A program made the translations under genes and the position numbers. From the IMG/VR virus record IMGVR_UViG_3300043446_004814, positions 1 to 29,417 of that record: a stretch of 29,417 nucleotides of DNA. One strand, written 5' to 3'. The DNA is from a virus. Below the pieces are notes generated by a model. It was not told the DNA's origin. It saw nothing but the letters and a program-made list of their open reading frames with translations, and made no database searches. Below, piece by piece: positions 6,649 through 10,933 of this stretch (positions within the stretch are counted from its first letter, which is position 1; every line of letters begins with the position of its first letter).

Positions 6649-6666
6649 AAATTTTCATGAAAATTT
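6649..6666. promoter_or_regulatory. 18-bp perfect palindrome between the divergent RHH genes
   Basis: AAATTTTCATGAAAATTT is its own reverse complement over 18 bases. The half-site GAAAATTT also occurs at 6600-6607, about 59 bp away. Its place in the centre of the divergent intergenic region makes it a likely binding site for a dimeric regulator, distinct in sequence from the GGTGCTAC repeats. Confidence 0.65.
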
Positions 6667-6673
6667 GCGCACT

Positions 6674-6696
6674 GGTGCTTTCGGTGCTACTAGTAG
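6674..6696. promoter_or_regulatory. Operator candidate: GGTGCT repeats and CTACTAGTAG palindrome over the rightward start
   Basis: GGTGCTTTC and GGTGCTACT stand in tandem at 6674 and 6683 (9-bp step). The second copy runs into the perfect 10-bp palindrome CTACTAGTAG (6687-6696). The site touches the AGGA ribosome-binding sequence (6695-6698) of the rightward RHH gene. The core is the same as at the leftward start, so one protein may control both genes. Confidence 0.6.
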
Positions 6697-6701
6697 GAAT
6701 C

Positions 6702-6941
6702 ATGAAAGAGAAAACGCACAAGAAATTGAACATCTCACTGCCTCTCGATCTGCACGCTTTTTGCGTTGAAAAGAAAAACGAGGAGCAGGCAAAAAACCCA
6801 ATGGTAACGGTGCCCATCTCCAAAATCATTTCGGAAGCCGTCAGAGAGATGAGAGATTCCGAAAAGAAAGCAAACGCCCCTGCATCGAATGCCCGACCTT
6901 CCTCTCCTACCTATCTCCGTGGAAAAACTAGGCGTCAATAA
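6702..6941 (+). CDS. Ribbon-helix-helix regulator, only plus-strand gene (repressor candidate)
   Basis: The protein has 79 residues. It starts MKEKTHKKLNISLPLDLHAFCVEKK, with the beta strand KLNISLP and a following helix, then a second helix after VTVPISKIISEAVREM: the ribbon-helix-helix layout of Arc/CopG regulators. A basic Pro/Ser-rich tail follows. I choose the ATG at 6702 because AGGA stands 4-5 bases upstream; an in-frame ATG at 6657 would encode a hydrophobic leader out of the operator DNA. It is the only gene of the window on the plus strand and faces the early operon, the usual place of a prophage repressor. Function is inferred from position and fold. Confidence 0.78.
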   Translation: MKEKTHKKLNISLPLDLHAFCVEKKNEEQAKNPMVTVPISKIISEAVREMRDSEKKANAPASNARPSSPTYLRGKTRRQ

Positions 6942-6983
6942 AAAGCCGTTTTGTGCGCAGGCTTAAATGCGCCGCCAGCTTAT

Positions 6984-8012
6984 CTAAAGCGCCCAAAAAG
7001 CCTTTGCCTCTTTTTCCCGCACCGCCCGCGCGTAGCGTTCCCGCACCATCTTGGGCGAGGAATGCCCGAGGAAGTAAGCTGTCTTGCCCGCATCCTGCCA
7101 CGCCGCGTAGTGCATCGAGGCCGATGTGTGACGAAGGCAATTCTGCGGCCACTCCTGCCATCCCATCGCGTGCGCCAGCTCCGTGCGCGCCCGCTTGATG
7201 TGATCTTCGCCCAGGCAATCCCATTTCTTCGGCATGTGCCGCCGCAAGGCCGGCAGGATCGGCACAAACCGCGAGCGAGGCACAGGGTCGGTGGATTTGA
7301 TGATAGGCACGAAGATTTCCGTCTCCTCGATGTGCTCCGGCTTGGCCCGCCCCACCTCCGAGATTCTCATCCCCGCAAAGACACCCAGAACCAGCCATGC
7401 GCGCATTCGGTCACAATCCGAAGTGAGGCCGATCAGCCTCTTTACCTGCGCCACCGTCAGCAAATGGTGGACCGGAGCCGCCTGCGGCCTCTCCGCCCGC
7501 TGCACCGGCGAGCGATCCAGGTGCTCGTATCGCACGAGCCAATTAAAAAAGAGGCGAAGATAAACAAACCCCTGTTGCCGCGTCGTGCCCACCCACTCCT
7601 TCCGCGCCAGAAACGCATCAATGTCCCGAGGCGACACCGCCGCCAGCGGCATCCGCCCCTGCGCCTCGACATAGTGCCCGATCCACCATTGCACCAACCT
7701 TGCATTGCTCCCTCGGAGTTTCGGCAACCTGAGCATCTGAAACTCCCGCCACCCCTCCGCCACCGTCTTGCCAGACCCGACAAACGACTCCGTTCCCTTC
7801 GCCTCAAGCTGCCGCAAAATCTGATCTCTGTAGGCAACCGCCCCCGCCGCCTCATCAAAAAAAGCCCGCTTCCGCTTGCCCGAAATTTTCGTCCAAACGC
7901 AAAATTTTTCCACCCCCCGGACCATCGCCCTCTGAATCGAGACCGTGTTGGTGTTGCTCCGCGTTGCTAGGGCTGTTGGCACTGTTGGCACGATGTTGGC
8001 TCGTTTAGGCAT
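6984..8012 (-). CDS. int: Tyrosine integrase
   Basis: The protein has 342 residues with the layout of phage integrases: a basic N-terminal arm-binding part (about 1-75), a SAM-like core-binding domain (about 80-175) and a catalytic domain (about 185-342). Catalytic residues seen are Arg216 in AGMRISEV, Lys239 (tentative), Arg294 in CLRHTSAS, His317 in FLGHSS and Tyr327 in RERYARA. The His of the usual HxxR box is Asn291 (NCLR). It catalyses recombination between attP and a host tRNA-Thr gene. The start is about 90 bp from the tRNA-like core, and the first 13 codons contain arm-type repeats, so integrase may bind and repress its own gene. The leading RANIVPTVPTA peptide is a by-product of those repeats. 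Confidence 0.95.
   Translation of the reverse strand: MPKRANIVPTVPTALATRSNTNTVSIQRAMVRGVEKFCVWTKISGKRKRAFFDEAAGAVAYRDQILRQLEAKGTESFVGSGKTVAEGWREFQMLRLPKLRGSNARLVQWWIGHYVEAQGRMPLAAVSPRDIDAFLARKEWVGTTRQQGFVYLRLFFNWLVRYEHLDRSPVQRAERPQAAPVHHLLTVAQVKRLIGLTSDCDRMRAWLVLGVFAGMRISEVGRAKPEHIEETEIFVPIIKSTDPVPRSRFVPILPALRRHMPKKWDCLGEDHIKRARTELAHAMGWQEWPQNCLRHTSASMHYAAWQDAGKTAYFLGHSSPKMVRERYARAVREKEAKAFWAL
7974..8002 (+). repeat. Integrase arm-type site candidate, three TGTTGGC repeats (int side)
   Basis: TGTTGGCAC occurs at 7974-7982 and 7983-7991 in perfect tandem, followed by TGTTGGCTC at 7994-8002. The 20-bp unit 7983-8002 recurs with two mismatches at 8181-8200 on the other side of the tRNA-like core, in the same orientation. 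This is the geometry of arm-type sites of tyrosine integrases. The repeats lie within the 5' coding part of int. Confidence 0.65.
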
Positions 8013-8048
8013 TTACAGCAATCAAGCGCAACGAATGGAAACATCAAC

Positions 8049-8087
8049 AAAAAACCCGCAGAAGCACAATAGAAGCGCCTCTGCGGG
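8049..8087 (-). terminator. Intrinsic terminator after the attP core, before int
   Basis: On the minus strand a 13-bp stem (8087-8075 with 8067-8055, including two G-U pairs) closes a 7-nt loop and is followed by six T. It lies downstream of the late operon and of the tRNA 3' half, so it should stop late transcription before int. After integration it would also end the restored host tRNA transcript. Confidence 0.85.
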
Positions 8088-8100
8088 CATTTAAGAAGGG

Positions 8101-8147
8101 AGCCGACGACGGGATTTGAACCCGTGACCTATCGATTACGAATCGAG
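8101..8147 (-). other. attP core: 3' half of tRNA-Thr(CGT)
   Basis: On the minus strand the sequence gives an anticodon arm with loop TTCGTAA (8142-8136, anticodon CGT), variable loop AGGTC, a full T-arm (8125-8109, with TTCAAAT loop), the acceptor 3' strand CGTCGGC (8108-8102) and discriminator T at 8101. No D-arm or 5' acceptor strand (GCCGACG) lies upstream, and the outermost anticodon-stem pair is already mismatched, so the identity to a tRNA ends in the anticodon stem. CCA is not encoded (CCC follows). A tRNA 3' half next to int, between late and early phage genes, is the expected structure of attP. Integration would restore a complete host tRNA-Thr. Confidence 0.88.
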
Positions 8148-8163
8148 AAACGGCCACTTATTT

Positions 8164-8469
8164 TCAACGCCTTGCAGAGATGTTGGCACGGCGTTGGCTC
8201 ACTGGCCGGAAAATAGCCACTCCTCGCACGCCGTTGGAGCACATGACGCGAATGATTTTTTTTTCAAAAGATTTTTGCGTGGTGAGCGTTTTCATCTGCG
8301 AATTCACCGTTGCGAGCGATTGTCCGGATTCTTCGGCAATACTGGCGAGGGTTTTCCAGCCTGCGGATTCGTAGGCGGCCAAGTTATCTTCCTTCGTGCT
8401 CGCGTAGTATTTCGCCCAGGCGGCGCTCAGATCGGGAGCAGCCAGGGATTCCCCTTTTTTCTTTCGCAT
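8164..8469 (-). CDS. Small HTH-like protein, last gene of the late operon
   Basis: From the ATG at 8469 the protein has 101 residues, starting MRKKKGESLAAPDLSAAWAKYY. The middle part (SAGWKTLASIAEESGQSLATVNSQMKTL) reads as a helix-turn-helix (TLASIAEESG-S-ATVNSQMKTL), with a following wing-like segment (IIRVMCSNGVRGVAIFRPV). The longer frame to 8628 lies within the phosphoesterase gene and starts with an Arg-rich, antisense-like peptide, so I reject it. The gene overlaps the upstream phosphoesterase by 43 nt, and its last residues (RRANISARR) are encoded by an arm-type repeat. Role unknown; it could regulate late or integration functions. Confidence 0.6.
   Translation of the reverse strand: MRKKKGESLAAPDLSAAWAKYYASTKEDNLAAYESAGWKTLASIAEESGQSLATVNSQMKTLTTQKSFEKKIIRVMCSNGVRGVAIFRPVSQRRANISARR
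8181..8200 (+). repeat. Integrase arm-type site candidate (late-gene side)
   Basis: TGTTGGCACGGCGTTGGCTC differs at two of 20 positions from the copy at 7983-8002 and has the same orientation. The two copies lie 198 bp apart and bracket the tRNA-Thr core and the terminator. This copy is inside the last codons of the HTH-like gene. Confidence 0.65.
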
Positions 8470-9158
8470 AAGTTGACGGTCAAAGCCGTGTCGCAGTAGT
8501 GGCCCCACGCGAAGCCTTGCGACCACGCTAAAGTGGCGCGGCGTTCGGCGGCGTAAGGCATGTCGAAGTTGGCGAGCATTCCCACGCAATAGCCAGAGGC
8601 TCCGTCGATGTTGCGGGCTCGTTCCCAACCGACGCGGTGGAGGTGGGCCATCACGACATTGCCGTAGGTCTCGGCGTGATCCCTGATGGCCATGGTATTG
8701 AACATACTTCCATGCACGAATTTGGTGCCGCCGAGTTCGACATAGTTGCGGATTCCGTAGGGGGTGATTGGCGCGCGGAGCTTTTTGGCGGTCTCTTCGA
8801 TTTTTTGGATCGTGAGGTTGGCGGCGTAGGCGAGGAGGGCGTTTGGGCTTTTGGAGAATTTCCAGAGGCGGGCTTCGTGGTTCCCGCAGAGGATTTGGTT
8901 TGGCTCAAGTTCGTGGAGGAATTCAATGCCGGCCATCAGGTCGCCAGCGACATCAGAGGCATGGTCTGCGTCGTTGCTGTCGCGCACGGCTCCGGCGCGG
9001 AAGGCGGAGAGGTCGATGAAGTCGCCGAGGTGCAAAGTGGTGTGGGGCTTCCAGGCACTTCTGAACCTAAGCACACAGGCGCGGGCTTCGGGGTCGATCT
9101 CCGCGCCGTGGCTGCATCCGACGGCCATCCACTTTTTCCATTTTTTGATCGGGGTCAT
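8427..9158 (-). CDS. Calcineurin-like metallophosphoesterase
   Basis: The protein has 243 residues and carries the motif series of the calcineurin-like superfamily: CSHG near residue 15, HLGDFID (Asp46), CGNHEAR (Asn93, His94), VHGS (His149) and AHLH (His172, His174). The first motif usually reads DxH; here Cys15 stands in place of Asp, so one metal ligand is altered or supplied elsewhere. Substrates in this superfamily range from phosphoproteins and nucleotides to nucleic acid ends; none can be deduced. It sits after the lysis genes, coupled to the 86-aa gene by ATGA. Possible roles include DNA or RNA end processing or nucleotide clearance; this is speculation. Confidence 0.82.
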   Translation of the reverse strand: MTPIKKWKKWMAVGCSHGAEIDPEARACVLRFRSAWKPHTTLHLGDFIDLSAFRAGAVRDSNDADHASDVAGDLMAGIEFLHELEPNQILCGNHEARLWKFSKSPNALLAYAANLTIQKIEETAKKLRAPITPYGIRNYVELGGTKFVHGSMFNTMAIRDHAETYGNVVMAHLHRVGWERARNIDGASGYCVGMLANFDMPYAAERRATLAWSQGFAWGHYCDTALTVNLCERKKGNPWLLPI

Positions 9159-9415
9159 GGGAGGTCGGGGATTTCGTTATCTTTGCGAAGCTCCCAAATG
9201 TAGGAGCGGACTTTTTCAAGCGTGTGATCGCACGCTGTGACGACATTGCCGGTCTCTTCATCGCGCCATTCGCGGAACTCGCCGGCGCCGTGTTTAAGGA
9301 AAGAGCGGATTTCGTTAAGAAGGTCATCCAGTATTAAAATGGCATCCATGCCTTTTACCGCCGCGATGTGCTCGGTGCGTTCTTCGGGAAGGTTGAATTC
9401 CAAAGTGGCCTTCAC
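9155..9415 (-). CDS. Hypothetical late phage protein, 86 aa
   Basis: The protein begins with a GTG read as Met (MKATLEFNLPEERTEHIAAV) and continues as a mostly helical acidic polypeptide (GMDAILILDDLLNEIRSFLKHG, ...TLEKVRSYIWELRKD). The ATLEFNLPEE---H--A--G pattern recurs in many small phage proteins of unknown function. It is coupled on both sides (GTGA upstream, ATGA downstream). I know of no tested role. Confidence 0.65.
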   Translation of the reverse strand: MKATLEFNLPEERTEHIAAVKGMDAILILDDLLNEIRSFLKHGAGEFREWRDEETGNVVTACDHTLEKVRSYIWELRKDNEIPDLP

Positions 9416-9666
9416 GCGGTTTCCTCCTCGTCGTCTTCCTCTTCCTCTTCGTCTTCGAGTGGCCAGAGAATTTCTTCAGCCTCGCGGGCGAGGTTGCGGG
9501 CGGCGTGGCTGTTGCCGAACTTGAAATCCATGTCGAATGTTGTGCCTTGGTCCTCCCACGAGACAACGCACACGCCGCAATCAAAGTGCTCGGCGAGGGT
9601 TTGCCGGACTTGGAGGAGGATGGCCTCGCGGTCTTTGGGCGGGTTGGATTTTGCTTTGCGGCTCAT
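9412..9666 (-). CDS. Hypothetical late phage protein with acidic tail, 84 aa
   Basis: The N-terminal part is basic (MSRKAKSNPPKDREAILLQV). The middle has a Cys-containing strand (FDCGVCVVSWEDQGTTFDMDF), and the protein ends in a run of about 15 mostly Glu and Asp residues (EDEEEEEDDEEETA), from a CTT/CTC-like low-complexity DNA stretch at about 9420-9460. Such acidic tails often mimic DNA or bind basic partners. No family recognised. It is coupled by ATGA to the endolysin gene upstream. Confidence 0.6.
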   Translation of the reverse strand: MSRKAKSNPPKDREAILLQVRQTLAEHFDCGVCVVSWEDQGTTFDMDFKFGNSHAARNLAREAEEILWPLEDEEEEEDDEEETA

Positions 9667-10142
9667 GCCAAGATGTCGCGCTTCGCCTCCACGCGGGCGC
9701 GGAGGCTGGCGAGGAATTCGCGTTCGGCGAGGCCGCGCGCCCAGGCGGGGCGGAACTGGTAGTGGGGGTCATCCACAAACTTCCAGCGGCCGCCCCACTC
9801 GAGGCCGAGGCTTTCGCCCAGCGGGCCGAGTTCGCGGTAGAGTTTGTGCGTGCCGTGGTAGGTCTTGCCGTCGCCGCTGAAGACGCCGACATCGATGGCG
9901 AGGCCGAAATTGTGGTTCGAGAATCCGCCACGGGCGTTGGTGACTTTCGGCCCCGCCGTGGTGCGGCCCTTCGCGTAGAGGGCATCCTGCTCGGCATAGC
10001 TGCGCAGGCCGGAGATCGCGCGCACATCGAGGTTTTGCTTTAAGGCGATGGCTTTTGCCGCCATCACAAACGAGCGCATGACCTGCTGGACCTCCGGGTG
10101 GAGGGTGGAAATGGTGCGGTCGCTGCGCTGGTCGAGCGTCAT
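9663..10142 (-). CDS. Endolysin, M15 family peptidase (VanY/CwlK-like)
   Basis: The protein has 159 residues. The zinc-peptidase motif SNHNFGLAID gives His77 and Asp84 as zinc ligands; Glu115 in GLEWGG is the likely catalytic base and His127 in DDPHYQF the third ligand. The upstream stretch ISGLRSYAEQDALYAKGR is typical for phage M15 peptidases. These cut the peptide stem of peptidoglycan (D-Ala-D-Ala or L-Ala-D-Glu bonds) and act as endolysins. There is no signal peptide, so export must depend on a holin; two candidates lie just upstream. It is coupled by ATGA to the Lys-rich peptide gene. Confidence 0.93.
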   Translation of the reverse strand: MTLDQRSDRTISTLHPEVQQVMRSFVMAAKAIALKQNLDVRAISGLRSYAEQDALYAKGRTTAGPKVTNARGGFSNHNFGLAIDVGVFSGDGKTYHGTHKLYRELGPLGESLGLEWGGRWKFVDDPHYQFRPAWARGLAEREFLASLRARVEAKRDILA

Positions 10143-10297
10143 TTCTTTTTCGGTGCAGGCTTTTTTTTCGCGGCAACTATTCGGGATTTCCTAATAGTTG
10201 GCTTTTTGGCGCGCGGCTTGCGCAGCGGCTTGATTGCTGGCTCGGCGGGTGGCTGGGCCATGGGGAACATGCGGCGTAGGAAGTCGAAAATGTGCAT
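10139..10297 (-). CDS. Lys/Pro-rich small basic protein in the lysis cassette, 52 aa
   Basis: The frame reads MHIFDFLRRMFPMAQPP and then a strongly basic region (KPLRKPRAKKP, RKSRIVAAKKKPAPKKK). The start shares a base with the upstream stop (TGATG) and the end overlaps the endolysin start as ATGA. The short amphipathic N-terminus and polycationic tail might bind membrane, peptidoglycan or nucleic acid; cationic lysis aids are known in phages, but no homology is recognised here. Confidence 0.55.
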   Translation of the reverse strand: MHIFDFLRRMFPMAQPPAEPAIKPLRKPRAKKPTIRKSRIVAAKKKPAPKKK

Positions 10298-10548
10298 CAC
10301 TTGTCTCGGAGGGTGCGGGTGGAGAGTTGGAATTGATCAAGGGCGTGGAGTAGGCCAGCGGCATCGCGCTCGCCTTCGCTGAGGCGCGGCTCAAAGCGGA
10401 CGCTTGTGCGGATGTGCAGCGTGCCAGCCTCGCCGACTCTGTCACCGAAGGGCGGCACGGGGACGGCCACGCACGAGGTGAGGAACGCGAGTGCCAAGAA
10501 TATCCACCCGAGGATCACCATCGTGGCGGCGACTTTGGCGGGCGTCAT
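10297..10548 (-). CDS. Small lipoprotein, Rz1/spanin-like candidate
   Basis: From the ATG at 10548 the protein has 83 residues. A hydrophobic signal sequence (about 7-22: AATMVILGWIFLALAF) ends in the lipobox LTSC, so Cys26 should be lipid-modified. The mature part starts VAVPVPPFGD, Pro-rich as in outer-membrane spanin subunits. The longer frame to 10671 lies over the holin-like gene and is rejected. Position between the holin-like gene and the endolysin fits a spanin or other envelope-disrupting role and points to a diderm host. No separate inner-membrane spanin is recognised unless it is one of the small membrane proteins here. Confidence 0.65.
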   Translation of the reverse strand: MTPAKVAATMVILGWIFLALAFLTSCVAVPVPPFGDRVGEAGTLHIRTSVRFEPRLSEGERDAAGLLHALDQFQLSTRTLRDK

Positions 10549-10718
10549 TTGCTGCGGCGAAGTATGTTTATCGCCCCAACCGCCGTGAGCGCAAAACTGA
10601 TCAGGGCCTCTTGATGGTCTGGAGAAATTTTTAAACCCAACGCCACGGCCAAAAATATCAAACCGCGCCATGTCGAGCTTTCCGATAACCGATCTGCCAG
10701 ATAATTGAGTGCTTTCAT
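10545..10718 (-). CDS. Holin-like small membrane protein, 57 aa
   Basis: The frame reads MKALNYLADRLSESSTWRGL and then IFLAVALGLKISPDHQEALI and SFALTAVGAINILRRSK. Two hydrophobic segments (about 19-30 and 38-52) flank a short acidic turn, and the wording LSESSTWRGL--L-VALG---SP---EAI is typical for a common small phage holin family. It would form the membrane lesions that release the M15 endolysin. The start codon lies inside a hairpin (10716-10734), so its expression may be limited by RNA structure. It ends in an ATGA overlap with the lipoprotein gene. Confidence 0.72.
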   Translation of the reverse strand: MKALNYLADRLSESSTWRGLIFLAVALGLKISPDHQEALISFALTAVGAINILRRSK

Positions 10719-10734
10719 CTCCCTTGTGGAGATG
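10716..10734 (-). promoter_or_regulatory. Hairpin covering the holin start codon and ribosome-binding site
   Basis: CATCTCC-ACAAG-GGAGATG forms a perfect 7-bp stem with a 5-nt loop. The 3' arm contains the only Shine-Dalgarno-like sequence (AAGGGAG) and the ATG itself, so folding would hide the start. Timing control by a start-site hairpin is known for phage holin genes. Confidence 0.55.
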
Positions 10735-10742
10735 TCAAAGAC

Positions 10743-10925
10743 TCAATCCTTTTTGTCTTTGAGCAGCTTAAAAAGGGTAACCAAGCCGACGACGAGGCCG
10801 ACGGTAACGGAGCAGAGGCGCACCCAGGCTTCGAGGTGGGGGAGTAGGGAGTAAATTGCCGCGCCGATGGAGGTGGCACTGCCGAAAAGGCCGGTGGCGA
10901 ATGTTTTCAAAGGGTGGCTGTCCAT
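10743..10925 (-). CDS. Small two-segment membrane protein (second holin candidate), 60 aa
   Basis: From the ATG at 10925 the protein reads MDSHPLKTFATGLFGSATSI, followed by two hydrophobic segments (about 9-28 and 36-55, with RLCSVTVGLVVGLVTLF) and the charged end KLLKDKKD. A much longer frame to 11612 is antisense-like His/Arg-rich sequence over the tail gene and is rejected. It follows the large beta-repeat gene by 8 nt. It may be a holin, or an antiholin partner of the adjacent 57-aa protein; which is which cannot be told from sequence. Confidence 0.6.
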   Translation of the reverse strand: MDSHPLKTFATGLFGSATSIGAAIYSLLPHLEAWVRLCSVTVGLVVGLVTLFKLLKDKKD

Positions 10926-10933
10926 CTCTGCGA

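Noticed and set aside
6657-6701. Signal-peptide-like leader MKICALVLSVLLVGI before the rightward RHH gene
   Set aside because: It is encoded by operator DNA, has no ribosome-binding site, and a cytoplasmic DNA-binding protein needs no export; the ATG at 6702 has AGGA upstream.
6951-7970. 339-residue plus-strand frame opposite integrase
   Set aside because: Its product is Arg/Pro/His-rich antisense sequence without any domain; the minus strand encodes a clear integrase with catalytic residues.
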